NCBI GenBank assembly: GCA_904377845.1
Contig: CAJFGR010000010.1
Span: 1 to 64,000, forward strand
DNA: 64,000 bases
Direction of reading: 5' to 3'
DNA from: an uncultured Ruminococcus sp.
GTDB taxonomy: Bacteria; Bacillota; Clostridia; Lachnospirales; Lachnospiraceae
Part shown: piece by piece, positions 1 to 8,654 of the stretch
Numbering within the stretch: position 1 is the stretch's first letter
How the letters are laid out: each line of letters opens with the position of its first letter
The notes under the pieces: generated by a model
The model's input: the letters and a program-made list of their open reading frames with translations, nothing else
The model's database searches: none
What the model was told of the DNA's origin: nothing
Program-made: the position numbers and the translations under genes

Positions 1-252
1 GAGTTATTTCCCGTAACCGGAGCCGGTATTAATCTTTTTCTCTGTCTGTGGATACGTGAGTCAGACTGCAGTAGGTGACTGTGTCCAGACGTTGTGCGTT
101 ACATCAGCCGATACGAAAAATCGGAATTTCTTAGTGCTTATTTTGTGAAAATATGTTACACTTCTTGTGGGTTTATGCGCCTGTCCCCGGTATCTGCCGG
201 CGGATGGCGCGTTCTGTTTATAACCTGACGTATTGAACAGGAGGCGGAATCA

Positions 253-1068
253 TTGGAAGCATATACGGGTTTTGCAGCGGTATATGATACATTTATGGAC
301 AATGTTCCCTACAGAGAATGGGGAGGATATATACATTGTATGCTATGTAAATATGACGTAAAAGACGGGCTTGTTCTGGATCTTGGATGCGGTACCGGAA
401 CAATGACAGAGATCCTTGCCGGATATGGCTATGACATGATCGGGGCGGACAACTCCGAGGATATGCTGGAGCTGGCCATGGAGAAGCGGATACAGTCCGG
501 TTATGATATCCTTTATCTTCTGCAGGACATGAGAGAGTTTGAACTGTACGGCACGGTCCGTGCGGTGGTGAGTGTATGTGATTCGGTCAATTATATAACG
601 GATCCCGAAGACCTTGAAAAAGTGTTCCGGCTGGTGAATAATTATCTGGATCCGGGTGGAATTTTTCTGTTTGATTTTAATACAGAATATAAGTACCGTG
701 AGGTTATGGGTGACTGTACGATTGCGGAAGACCGCGGTGAATGCAGTTTTATCTGGGATAATTATTATTATGAAGAGGAGCGGATTAATGAATATGACCT
801 GACCTTGTTCGTAAGAGAACACGGGCAGGCAGATTCAGATGATCAGGATGGAGAGGGACAGTTGTACCGCAGATATACGGAGACGCATTACCAGAGGGCA
901 TATACGCTGGAAGAAATGCGGATGCTTCTGGATAAAGCAGGATTGGTATTCGAAGCGGCATATGATATGGATACGAAAGAAAAGCCGCGGAATATTTCTG
1001 AGAGAATCTGCGTTATTGCAAGAGAATGCGGAAAACAGATGAACGATTTACCGGGAACAGGGGAATAA
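253..1068 (+). CDS. class I SAM-dependent methyltransferase
   Basis: Predicted cytosolic class I methyltransferase of 271 residues; the substrate is not evident. The SAM-binding motif I (LDLGCGTGT) lies at residues 42-50, with an acidic motif II region (GADNSEDML) about 15 residues later, and the C-terminal half carries the YxxxTH...Y(T)LEEM pattern common in this small-molecule methyltransferase family. The start is a TTG at 253 preceded by AGGAGG at 239-244; no in-frame ATG precedes it. hslO follows after 28 bases with the same orientation, so the two are probably cotranscribed. The 252 bases before it hold no gene that I can see. The family call is secure; any specific substrate would be a guess. 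Confidence 0.85.
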   Translation: MEAYTGFAAVYDTFMDNVPYREWGGYIHCMLCKYDVKDGLVLDLGCGTGTMTEILAGYGYDMIGADNSEDMLELAMEKRIQSGYDILYLLQDMREFELYGTVRAVVSVCDSVNYITDPEDLEKVFRLVNNYLDPGGIFLFDFNTEYKYREVMGDCTIAEDRGECSFIWDNYYYEEERINEYDLTLFVREHGQADSDDQDGEGQLYRRYTETHYQRAYTLEEMRMLLDKAGLVFEAAYDMDTKEKPRNISERICVIARECGKQMNDLPGTGE

Positions 1069-1096
1069 AAAGACAGTAAGTTAGGAGAATATAAGT

Positions 1097-1978
1097 ATGA
1101 AAGATTATATAGTAAGAGCTTCAGCGGCGCACACACAGATCCGTGCATTTGCCGCGGTGACAACAGAGATGGTGGAAGAGGCGAGACAGCGCCACGGCAC
1201 AAGCCCGGTGGCGACAGCAGCGCTCGGCAGGCTTCTGACCGGCGGCGTGATAATGGGAAGCATGATGAAAAACGCGACAGATATGCTGACCATACAGATC
1301 AAATGTTCCGGTCCGATCCAGGGACTGACCGTGACAGCAGACAGTCAGGGAAATGTAAAAGGCTATGTATTTAACCCGGATGTAATGCTGCCTCCCAAGA
1401 ACGGTAAACTGGACGTAGGCGGAGCACTCGGACAGGGAGTGATGACTGTAATCAAGGATATGGGGCTCAAGGAACCTTACTCGGGACAGACAATCCTGCA
1501 GACCGGAGAAATCGCAGAGGACCTTACGTACTATTTCGCTACATCCGAGCAGGTACCGTCCTCAGTAGGCCTGGGCGTGCTCATGGAGCATGGCAATACC
1601 GTACGCTGCGCGGGCGGATTCATCGTACAGGTAATGCCTTTTATCGAAGATGAGGTATTAAACAAACTGGAGCAGAATATCCAGAATATCCAGTCTGTTA
1701 CATCCATGCTGGACAACGGCCATACACCGGAAGAGATGCTCGCTCAGGTGTTGGACGGGCTTGACCTTGAGATTACGGATACAATGCCGGCGAAGTTTTA
1801 CTGCAACTGCTCGAAAGAACGCATAGAGAAAGCAATCATCAGCGTGGGAAAGAAAGAGATCCAGTCCATGATCGACGACGGTAAAGATATCGAAGTAAAG
1901 TGTCATTTCTGTAATACGGCATATAACTATACGGTGGATGAACTGAAAGAATTGTTGAAAAAGGCAAAGGCCAGATAA
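1097..1978 (+). CDS. hslO: Hsp33 redox-regulated chaperone
   Basis: Cytosolic holdase chaperone that is activated by oxidation and unfolding. The length of 293 residues is the family norm. The C-terminal zinc/redox switch is intact: CxC at residues 236 and 238 and CxxC at 269 and 272. These four cysteines hold zinc in the reduced form and form disulfides under oxidative stress (established for the family). The N-terminal chaperone domain contains the usual TGGVIMGSMMK and SGPIQGLTV segments. The ATG at 1097 has TTAGGAGAA 8-15 bases upstream. It lies between a methyltransferase and nadE, with a strong hairpin (2005-2041) separating it from nadE. Confidence 0.97.
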   Translation: MKDYIVRASAAHTQIRAFAAVTTEMVEEARQRHGTSPVATAALGRLLTGGVIMGSMMKNATDMLTIQIKCSGPIQGLTVTADSQGNVKGYVFNPDVMLPPKNGKLDVGGALGQGVMTVIKDMGLKEPYSGQTILQTGEIAEDLTYYFATSEQVPSSVGLGVLMEHGNTVRCAGGFIVQVMPFIEDEVLNKLEQNIQNIQSVTSMLDNGHTPEEMLAQVLDGLDLEITDTMPAKFYCNCSKERIEKAIISVGKKEIQSMIDDGKDIEVKCHFCNTAYNYTVDELKELLKKAKAR

Positions 1979-2004
1979 GAGCAAAATGTGAAAAAAAGTG
2001 TGAA

Positions 2005-2041
2005 CGGGGACGTAGTAAAACCGGGCTTTACTACGTCCCCG
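2005..2041. repeat. 15-bp perfect stem-loop between hslO and nadE
   Basis: Bases 2005-2019 are the exact reverse complement of 2027-2041, with a 7-base loop. There is no T-run after it on the plus strand, but on the minus strand the stem is followed within about 10 bases by a T7 run. It could be a transcript-stabilising or processing hairpin, or a weak minus-strand terminator. It falls inside the possible upstream extension of nadE, which argues that nadE starts after it. Confidence 0.7.
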
Positions 2042-2062
2042 ACAAGAAAGGCGGAAAGAAAA

Positions 2063-3973
2063 ATGAAACACGGATTCTTAAAAGTTGCCGCGGCTACGCC
2101 GGATATACGTGTGGCGGATGTAGAGTTCAACACAGCCAAAATATGTGAGGCAATCAGCGAAGCCTGCGAACAGAAAGCAAAGATCATTGTATTTCCGGAG
2201 CTATGTGTGACCGGATATACGTGTGGCGATCTGTTTACTCAGGATGTTCTTTTAAAGGCGGCAAAAGATGCGCTTGTAAAGATTGCAGAGTATACGGCTG
2301 ACAAGGACATTCTTGTTTTTGCAGGCGCGCCTCTGTCGGTGGGAGGCAAGCTGTACAATGTGGCGGCCGCCATGAATCAGGGCAGGGTAATCGGACTTAC
2401 GACAAAGACATTTCTCCCCAATTATGCGGAATTCTATGAGATGCGTCAGTTTACGCCCGGTCCGGATACAGCGGTATATATCGATTTTAATGGACAGAGT
2501 GTGCCTTTCGGACCACAGCTTCTGTTTAGGGAATGCGATATGGAGGATCTTATCGTGTCCGCAGAGATCTGTGAGGACGTCTGGTCGCCTGTTCCGCCCA
2601 GTATCGGGGCGGCGCTGGAGGGAGCGACCGTGATCGTGAACTGTTCCGCAAGTGATGAGACGATTGGAAAAGATACGTACCGCAGAGAGCTGATTTCAGG
2701 GCAGTCGGCCCGTCTGATTGCGGGATATATCTATGCAAATGCCGGAGAAGGCGAATCCACGACAGATGTGGTCTTCGGCGGGCACAATATCATCGCGGAA
2801 AACGGGGCGATCTTAAAACAGTCAAAGCGGTATCACAACGAGATCATCTACTCGGAGCTTGATATCCAGAGGATCGTCAGCGAGAGAAGAAAGAATACGA
2901 CATTCAAGGCTGCCGCGGGACAGACATTGATCCAGATCCCGTTCCATATCAAGAATGAGGAGACAGCGCTCACCAGAACATTTCCGAAGAGACCCTTCGT
3001 CCCTGCGGATGAGAGAGCAAGGGCACAGCGATGCGAGGAGATCCTGACGATCCAGGCGATGGGGCTGAAGAAACGTCTGGCACACACAAATTCCAGGACC
3101 GCTGTCGTGGGGATCTCAGGCGGACTCGATTCCACACTTGCACTTCTTGTGACAGCAAAGGCGTTTGATATGCTCGGCCGTGACAAGAAAGATATTATCG
3201 CGGTAACGATGCCTTGCTTCGGGACAACAGACCGGACATATCATAATGCCTGCGAGATGACGAGAAAGACAGGCGCTACGCTGAAAGAAGTGCCGATCGC
3301 GGACGCGGTGAATATCCATTTCAGGGATATCGGACAGGATCCGGAGAATCATGATGTGACTTACGAGAATTCTCAGGCAAGAGAACGTACCCAGGTGCTC
3401 ATGGATATCGCCAACCGGACAGGCGGTATGGTCATCGGCACCGGAGATATGTCCGAGCTGGCTCTGGGCTGGGCCACCTATAATGGTGACCATATGTCCA
3501 TGTACGGCGTTAATGCATCCGTGCCGAAGACGCTGGTGCGCCATCTTGTAAAATATGCGGCTGATGAGACGCCGGATGAGGAGCTGCGCAAAGTTCTCTA
3601 CGATGTACTGGATACACCTGTAAGCCCGGAACTGCTCCCGCCGAAGGACGGAGATATCGCGCAGAAGACAGAAGATCTGGTAGGACCGTATGAACTTCAC
3701 GATTTCTTCCTATATTATATGCTCCGTTTCGGATATGAACCGGCGAAGATCTTCCGTCTGGCAGAGATAACATTCGACGGAGACTATGACAGAGAGACGA
3801 TCCTGAAATGGCTGAAGACATTCTGCCGGAGATTTTTCTCCCAGCAGTTCAAACGTTCCTGCCTGCCGGACGGACCGAAGATCGGTACAGTGGCTCTTTC
3901 TCCGAGGGGAGACTGGAGAATGCCGAGCGATGCGTGCGCAGCAGTGTGGATGAAGGAACTTGATGAGTTGTAA
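2063..3973 (+). CDS. nadE: glutamine-dependent NAD(+) synthetase
   Basis: Catalyses the last step of NAD synthesis: deamido-NAD is amidated using ammonia released from glutamine. The protein has 636 residues and two domains. The N-terminal CN-hydrolase/glutaminase domain carries the FPELCVTGY glutamate and SAEICEDVW cysteine of the Glu-Lys-Cys triad. The C-terminal synthetase domain carries the PP-loop SGGLDST. I chose ATG 2063 with AAGGCGGAAAG just upstream. An in-frame GTG at 1988 would extend it by 25 residues, but that extension is the translation of the hairpin at 2005-2041 and has no match to the family. It is followed 36 bases later by the molybdopterin-binding gene. Confidence 0.95.
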   Translation: MKHGFLKVAAATPDIRVADVEFNTAKICEAISEACEQKAKIIVFPELCVTGYTCGDLFTQDVLLKAAKDALVKIAEYTADKDILVFAGAPLSVGGKLYNVAAAMNQGRVIGLTTKTFLPNYAEFYEMRQFTPGPDTAVYIDFNGQSVPFGPQLLFRECDMEDLIVSAEICEDVWSPVPPSIGAALEGATVIVNCSASDETIGKDTYRRELISGQSARLIAGYIYANAGEGESTTDVVFGGHNIIAENGAILKQSKRYHNEIIYSELDIQRIVSERRKNTTFKAAAGQTLIQIPFHIKNEETALTRTFPKRPFVPADERARAQRCEEILTIQAMGLKKRLAHTNSRTAVVGISGGLDSTLALLVTAKAFDMLGRDKKDIIAVTMPCFGTTDRTYHNACEMTRKTGATLKEVPIADAVNIHFRDIGQDPENHDVTYENSQARERTQVLMDIANRTGGMVIGTGDMSELALGWATYNGDHMSMYGVNASVPKTLVRHLVKYAADETPDEELRKVLYDVLDTPVSPELLPPKDGDIAQKTEDLVGPYELHDFFLYYMLRFGYEPAKIFRLAEITFDGDYDRETILKWLKTFCRRFFSQQFKRSCLPDGPKIGTVALSPRGDWRMPSDACAAVWMKELDEL

Positions 3974-4009
3974 ACAGTACTGCAAGAAAAGAACAGGAGG
4001 CAGCAGATT

Positions 4010-5047
4010 ATGAAACTGATCAGGACAGAAGATGCAGTCGGCAGTGTACTCTGTCATGATATTACACAGATTATCCCGGGGGTGGTAAAGGACGCAGTAT
4101 TCCGCAAAGGACACGTAGTTACGGAAGAAGATATTCCGGTTCTGCTCTCTGTGGGAAAAGAGCATCTGTATGTGTGGGAAAAACAGGAAGGAATGCTCCA
4201 TGAAAATGACGCAGCCGAGGTGCTGCGGCAGGTATGCCAGGGCGAATATATGAAAGCGTCCGAGGCAAAGGAAGGTAAGATCGAGCTGACAGCAGAAGAA
4301 GATGGTCTGCTGAAAATTGACAGGGATAAACTGAATGCGGTCAATGCCATGGGACAGATGGTACTTGCTTCCAGACACGGGGATTTCCCGGTGAAAAAGG
4401 GCGATAAGATTGTGGGAATGCGCGTTGTCCCTCTTATAATAGAAGAGGAGAAGATGAACCGTGTGAAAGAAATCTGCGGGGAGGAGCCCGTTTTTCAGAT
4501 CCTTCCGTTCCGCAAGATGAAAGCAGGAATTATTGCCACAGGAAGCGAGGTCTACCGCGGACGGATCGAAGACAAGTTTACTCCGGTGGTAAAAGCAAAG
4601 CTGGAAGAGTGCGGTGTGGAAGTGATAGGTCATGTACTGTGCGATGATAATGCGGAGATGACGACGGGGGCCATCAATGACTGGCTCGAAAAAGGCGCGG
4701 ACATGGTGGTCTGCACCGGAGGAATGAGCGTAGATCCGGACGACAGAACACCTCTGGCCATTCGTAACGCATCAGACGAAGTAGTTACTTATGGCGCGCC
4801 TGTTCTGCCCGGCGCCATGTTCATGCTGGCGTATAAAAAGCGGAAGGACAGTGATACGGTGGATATTCCGATCGTGGGTCTGCCAGGCTGCGTTATGTAT
4901 TCAAAGCGTACGATTTTTGATCTGGTGCTGCCGCGGATCGTGGCGGGAGAGCATCTGAGCGCGGAAGATTTCAGCATGCTGGGCGAGGGCGGACTGTGCC
5001 TGAACTGTAAAGTATGTACATATCCGAACTGCGGATTCGGAAAATAA
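4010..5047 (+). CDS. molybdopterin-binding protein (MoeA/MogA-like domain)
   Basis: 345-residue protein with a MoCF_biosynth domain in its second half: IIATGSEVYRGR, then CTGGMSVDPDD and the GLPGCVMY segment, which in MoaB/MogA/MoeA bind molybdopterin. The N-terminal 170 residues are a clostridial-type domain rather than the canonical MoeA domains I-II, so I do not assign moeA. The C-terminus is unusual: four cysteines in CLNCKVCTYPNC close to the end, suggesting a small metal or Fe-S site (inference). It probably acts in molybdenum cofactor maturation. It is far from the xanthine dehydrogenase genes at 54-60 kb but would plausibly serve that enzyme. AGGAGG lies 11 bases before ATG 4010; a bidirectional terminator follows. 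Confidence 0.8.
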   Translation: MKLIRTEDAVGSVLCHDITQIIPGVVKDAVFRKGHVVTEEDIPVLLSVGKEHLYVWEKQEGMLHENDAAEVLRQVCQGEYMKASEAKEGKIELTAEEDGLLKIDRDKLNAVNAMGQMVLASRHGDFPVKKGDKIVGMRVVPLIIEEEKMNRVKEICGEEPVFQILPFRKMKAGIIATGSEVYRGRIEDKFTPVVKAKLEECGVEVIGHVLCDDNAEMTTGAINDWLEKGADMVVCTGGMSVDPDDRTPLAIRNASDEVVTYGAPVLPGAMFMLAYKKRKDSDTVDIPIVGLPGCVMYSKRTIFDLVLPRIVAGEHLSAEDFSMLGEGGLCLNCKVCTYPNCGFGK

Positions 5048-5060
5048 GAGCTGTATAAAA

Positions 5061-5099
5061 GCCGCTCCACCAGTAATTGATGTGGAGCGGCAGTTTTTT
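5061..5099. terminator. bidirectional intrinsic terminator
   Basis: Perfect 10-bp stem (5061-5070 with 5082-5091) and an 11-base loop. On the plus strand it is followed by T6 (5094-5099); on the minus strand the same stem is followed by TTTTAT. It ends both the nadE/molybdopterin-protein operon and the convergent Uma2 gene. Confidence 0.9.
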
Positions 5100-5101
5100 A
5101 C

Positions 5102-5650
5102 TCAGATATCAATTGAACTGAAATCAATCTCCAGATCATCATAGATCCCGGCTTTGATGGCTTCAGAAAATGTGTAGTCGCCAGTATCCTCAGATTCGAA
5201 ATTGTAAACAAGGATCCGGTTTTTCTCAGGATCAACAATCCAGTATTCACGAACACCGGCAGTACGGTATTTGAACAGTTTAGTGTAGTAGTCCATCCGT
5301 CTGCTTCCCGGGGAAACAATTTCAATGATCCAGTCCGGCGCACCTGTGCAGCCTTTGTCTGTGAGCTTGTCAGTACTGCATATAACGCTTATATCCGGCT
5401 CTACATAATTCTTCTTATCATCTGCATTGAGAAATACAGCAAATGGGGCAATATCGACCTCACAGGAGCCGCCCTTCTCTTTGATGTAATTGTTTATAAT
5501 GGTTGAAAGCTCCAGGGTGATCCGCTGATGTTTCCTGCCCGGCGGCGCCATCATATACATCTGTCCGTCAATCAGTTCTGCCCGCTGTCCGTCTGGGAGG
5601 GCATAGATATCATCAATGGTATACTCTTTGTTCTGCTGTAGTAATGGCAT
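5102..5650 (-). CDS. Uma2 family (DUF820) putative endonuclease
   Basis: 182-residue member of the Uma2/DUF820 family, a PD-(D/E)XK-fold nuclease-like group of unknown biological role. Visible family features are LPDGQRAELIDGQMYMM near the N-terminus, the EPDISVI strand, the IEIVSP strand and the RxxDYYTKLFKYRTAGVREYWIVDPE segment, which together carry the putative metal-binding acidic and lysine residues. I chose ATG 5650 because AAAGGA lies 9 bases upstream on the minus strand; a longer frame to 5716 has no better signal. It stands alone, convergent to the molybdopterin-protein gene and next to a run of damaged genes. Confidence 0.85.
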   Translation of the reverse strand: MPLLQQNKEYTIDDIYALPDGQRAELIDGQMYMMAPPGRKHQRITLELSTIINNYIKEKGGSCEVDIAPFAVFLNADDKKNYVEPDISVICSTDKLTDKGCTGAPDWIIEIVSPGSRRMDYYTKLFKYRTAGVREYWIVDPEKNRILVYNFESEDTGDYTFSEAIKAGIYDDLEIDFSSIDI

Positions 5651-5927
5651 AGGAACACATCCTTTCATGGGGCACAAAATGACCCTACCTTTTCTGGTAT
5701 GCCCTAAGTATAGCATATATTGCTATATATGTACAAATACAAAGATGAGGTCAACCTCTTTGCCGGTTATTTCTTTCCTGTCTTTCATATAGCATATCTG
5801 TACGGTTTCGATTTACAGAAATTATAAGTAATAGTAAAATCATATTCCCTGTCAAAATTTAAGCAAAACGGAAATAATAAAGTGTGCGTAAATATTTATG
5901 CGATTATAAGCAGGAAAGGATGATTAT

Positions 5928-6257
5928 ATGACGACAACTTATGGCTATGTTCGCGTCAGCAGCCGCGAGCAGAATGAAGACAGACAGATCATTGTCCTGC
6001 AGGTATTATCTTTCGTAGCCGAAAATGAACGAAGCAATATCCGTCAGAGACAGGCGGAGGGAATCGCCGGGGCAAAAGCAAGAGGCGCCCGGTTCGGCAG
6101 GCCGCAGATTGAGATCCCGGATCATTTTGTGCTGACAGTACAGGCGTGGGAAAGGAAAGAAATTACCTTCCGGGAAGCAATACGGCAATGCGACATGAGC
6201 GAGGCTACATTTTACCGGAGGCTGAGAGAATACAGGACAGAAAATAGAAGCGCATAA
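5928..6257 (+). pseudogene. serine recombinase with the catalytic core deleted in-frame
   Basis: 109-residue reading frame that joins the first about 22 residues of a Tn3/Hin-type serine recombinase (TYGYVRVSSREQNEDRQII, including the catalytic serine) directly to the C-terminal part (VLSFVAENERSNIRQRQAEG and the helix-turn-helix ending in FYRRLREY). The roughly 90-100 residues between, which in the family carry the catalytic arginines of the IDRLGRN region, are missing. The fusion is in-frame, so a protein may be made, but it cannot be a functional recombinase. It could in principle still bind DNA. No transposon ends are visible around it. The ATG at 5928 has AAAGGATGA upstream. Confidence 0.85.
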
Positions 6258-6267
6258 AAAATTAACT

Positions 6268-6289
6268 CTCAAATGGTATACTATTTGAG
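6268..6289. repeat. short palindrome with a -10-like centre
   Basis: 7-base arms (6268-6274 and 6283-6289, CTCAAAT/ATTTGAG) flank an 8-base centre that contains TATACT. It lies 10 bases after the truncated recombinase and before the PqqD-like gene. It could be an operator overlapping a promoter or an old recombination site; there is no way to tell here. Confidence 0.5.
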
Positions 6290-6348
6290 AATATCCTTTC
6301 TGTCTCTGATTCAGATATCAGAAGGAAGGCGTGAGAAGAGGGTGTTAT

Positions 6349-6758
6349 GTGAAGCAATATAAAAAACCTGAATACCATTTTGTCCGCAATAACGGCGGCT
6401 GAGCGGTGATGAAATCGCAAAGCTGTCAAAGGACGAGCTTGCCGAGTATCTCAGCAGGGACAGTATTAAGGAACAAAAAAGAAAATACCGCATTAAATCC
6501 GGATATATTCTTCGGGAGATTGCCGGCGAGTACGCAATCGTTCCGGTTGATACCGAGAGTGTATTTTCAAATGCAGTGATGGCGCCGAATGATTCAGCAG
6601 TATTTCTGTGGAAGGCATTTGAACAGCCAAGCACTATAGAAGACGTGGTCAGGAAAGGGCTGCAGGAATACGATGTCACAGAAGATGTAATCAGAAAGTC
6701 AACAGAACATTTTGTAAAAGATACTTTAGACTATAAGATTTTAGAGGAGGTAGAGTGA
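6349..6758 (+). pseudogene. PqqD-like peptide-chaperone gene with a frameshift
   Basis: A complete PqqD-type domain (small peptide-recognition fold used in RiPP maturation) can be read from about 6483 to the TGA at 6756-6758: YRIKSGYILREIAGEYAIVPVD, then NDSAVFLWKAFEQPSTIEDVV and the C-terminal helix. No ATG, GTG or TTG lies in that frame before 6576, which is inside the domain. A GTG at 6349 opens the plausible N-terminal extension (MKQYKKPEYHFVRNNGG) but ends at the TGA 6400-6402; a single -1 shift near 6395 would join the two. I therefore read it as one frameshifted gene. It ends 2 bases before the next gene's ATG, the usual arrangement with a radical SAM partner. Confidence 0.65.
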
Positions 6759-6760
6759 AA

Positions 6761-7435
6761 ATGAAGAAGAGATGGGAAGAACCTAAGATCGGGGTTCAGA
6801 AATTTGTACCAAACGAGTATGTGGCGGCGTGCGGAGATGCAGAATACATAGGTAATTATTCACCGTGTTCTAAAAAACATGAAGCATCACGTGAAAGTGA
6901 ATTCCCGGATGGTTTTGTCGATTATAATCGAAATGGTCGTGAAGATGCGGCAAAGGCAAGAGTATACGCCTTAAAAAGAGAAATGGGAGAGGAGCTGTTT
7001 GAACAGTATGTCCGGCAAGCTCTGAAATATGTTCAGTATTCGAAATCAGAAACAGCTCGAGACAGACATATGTCTTGTATGGCGGGAAGGTGTTCTTTTA
7101 CGGTTAACTGGCAGGGGGAGATGCGCCCATGTGTGGTAATGAATGAACCGTCTATTTCTGTGTTCGAAGTGGGATTTGAGAAAGCATGGGAGTATATATC
7201 TGAGGTGACAAGTAAGATTCTTCTGAATGAAAAGTGCAGTTTTTGCTGTATGAGACATCTGTGCCGCACCTGCGCTGCCTTTGCATTGCTTGAGACCGGC
7301 AGCTATGACGGTGTGCCGGAATATATGTGCCGGCTGCTTCGGAAAGCTTACAGTCCTGAGAAAATCGGAGAACAGGGCGAAAGATGGCAATCCTTTGTGG
7401 GTTGTGGGTATGCCGCTGTGACTGCGGTAATATAA
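6761..7435 (+). pseudogene. chimera: small precursor-like peptide joined to a SPASM-domain end
   Basis: 224-residue frame in two unlike parts. Residues 1 to about 62 (KKRWEEPKIGVQKFVPNEYVAAC... to EFPDGFVDYNRNGREDA) resemble small cysteine-containing Lachnospiraceae peptides with the PNEYVAAC motif. From about residue 63 the sequence is the C-terminal SPASM region of a radical SAM maturase: CMAGRCSFTVNWQGEMRPC, then CSFCCMRHLCRTC and PEYMC, cysteines that bind auxiliary [4Fe-4S] clusters in this family. The radical SAM core with its CxxxCxxC motif is absent. The simplest reading is one deletion that removed the end of a precursor gene and the front of the maturase gene. AGGAGG lies 11 bases before ATG 6761. 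Its last 17 residues are read through the neighbouring AP2 remnant and are not maturase sequence. Confidence 0.7.
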
Positions 7436-7800
7436 CTGAGGTGACAAAAAGGCGGCTGGTCACGGGCAGTACGAGAAGCTGCGGATGCCGGCGCAGTCCC
7501 CAGAAGAATCTCCACTATACGGAAGGAACCTGCCTTGAGATGCTCCGGACAGATACCATGTATAAGACAAATACAAGCGGCGTGCGCGGAGTGTATTACA
7601 GCTCAAAGCGGCATAAGTAGATCGCCCAGATCATGTTCAAGAAGAAATGCTACTATCTCGGCGGATATGATTCTCTGGATGATGCGGCAAAAGCCCGGGC
7701 TGCAGCGGAAGAAAAGGTTTTCGGGGATTTTGTCAAATGGTATGGAGAGAATTATCGGCAGAACGCCATTTCCCCGGCGGCATCCCGTACTTCCGTTTAA
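7384..7800 (+). pseudogene. AP2-domain DNA-binding protein, truncated and with an internal stop
   Basis: Remnant of a bacterial AP2/ERF-type DNA-binding protein of the kind common in Lachnospiraceae mobile DNA. It keeps the CRCDCGN...RSCGC zinc-binding part, a linker (GTCLEMLR) and the AP2 domain (SGVRGVYYSSKRHK, then after a TAG at 7618-7620 IAQIMFKKKCYYLGGYDSLDDAAKAR). The TAG probably replaced a TGG tryptophan codon. The N-terminal part is missing and the 5' edge is fused to the SPASM remnant. The end overlaps the convergent AraC gene. Not functional. Confidence 0.75.
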
Positions 7801-8629
7801 AGATCCGGTTAAAGTAGGAAAGATTGTCAAATCCGCTCTGTTCCGCAATTTCAAGTACAGAACCGTCTGAAGACTTCAGCAGCCGTTCCGCCATTGTCAG
7901 GCGGTAGTCATTGAGATACTCAATAAACCCTGTACCCATGTGCTGCTTGAAGAATTTCATGAAATGGGATTTGCTGTAGTAGGTGAGAGCCGCCATATCG
8001 TCGATGGTGATGTGCTCTGCATAATGCTCTTCTACATATTTTAATATGGTTTTCATTTTTTCGAGAGACTTCGTCTGGGATACGGACGCGGTCTCTTTTT
8101 TCTGCCTGTTGGAGATGAGCAGATAGAAGAACTGAAAGAGAAGCCCTTTTACCGCGAGCTGATAGCCTTCTGTCCTGGCGTCGCAGAGAAGGTCGATCTG
8201 CCGGATGCATTCAGAGACGTTTTTATAATATGGCAGGGCGGGCGTCAGGAAAGTCTCGGAAGGAATCTCTCCGTTTATAAAGGGAAGAATAAAACGGACG
8301 GCGCACAGATCATTATCGCCGGATATGAGCAGCTCCGGCTTTAATATGATATTTTCGTATTCCATGGCATATCCGTCTTCCTGATCGATGGAGTGGAGCT
8401 GGCCGGGGCGGATGAGGATGATATCCCCCGATGTGACAGAGCGTTTCTCCAGATCAGCGGATACGATCCCCTTTCCTTTTTTGATGACGATGAGCTCCAG
8501 CTCCGCGTGCCAGTGGAGAGGCACGTGCGGGAAGTCCTTCGGGATGGAGCAGAGATATGTGTTGTACGGAAATTCCGCTGTTGTATGTGATTTTGTTTCG
8601 TGGTAATTCTGGTATTCATTCAGATTCAT
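7733..8629 (-). CDS. AraC family transcriptional regulator (cupin + HTH_18)
   Basis: 298-residue regulator. The N-terminal half is an AraC-type cupin sensor (PHVPLHWHAELELIVIKKGKG, then DIILIRPGQLHSI). The C-terminal about 100 residues form two helix-turn-helix motifs (ITIDDMAALTYYSKSHFMKFFKQ and VLEIAEQSGFDNLSYFNRIFKRKYG). ATG 8629 follows AAGAGG; a longer frame to 8785 reads through the intergenic region and is not credible. It is divergent from glgP, with repeated GTTCAGCC/GGCTGAAC half-sites between them, so a role in controlling glycogen or maltodextrin use is a reasonable inference. The effector is probably a sugar but is not known. Confidence 0.9.
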   Translation of the reverse strand: MNLNEYQNYHETKSHTTAEFPYNTYLCSIPKDFPHVPLHWHAELELIVIKKGKGIVSADLEKRSVTSGDIILIRPGQLHSIDQEDGYAMEYENIILKPELLISGDNDLCAVRFILPFINGEIPSETFLTPALPYYKNVSECIRQIDLLCDARTEGYQLAVKGLLFQFFYLLISNRQKKETASVSQTKSLEKMKTILKYVEEHYAEHITIDDMAALTYYSKSHFMKFFKQHMGTGFIEYLNDYRLTMAERLLKSSDGSVLEIAEQSGFDNLSYFNRIFKRKYGMPPGKWRSADNSLHTI

Positions 8630-8654
8630 ATCAGGCCTCTTTAATAATATATAA

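Noticed and set aside
3710..4633. 307-codon minus-strand frame across nadE and the molybdopterin-binding gene
   Set aside because: Spans the gap between two well-supported plus-strand genes, rich in His/Phe/Leu as expected for an antisense shadow.
7535..7870. 111-codon plus-strand frame across the AP2 remnant and the AraC end
   Set aside because: Another frame of the AP2 pseudogene; it has no family resemblance, while the 7384 frame matches AP2.
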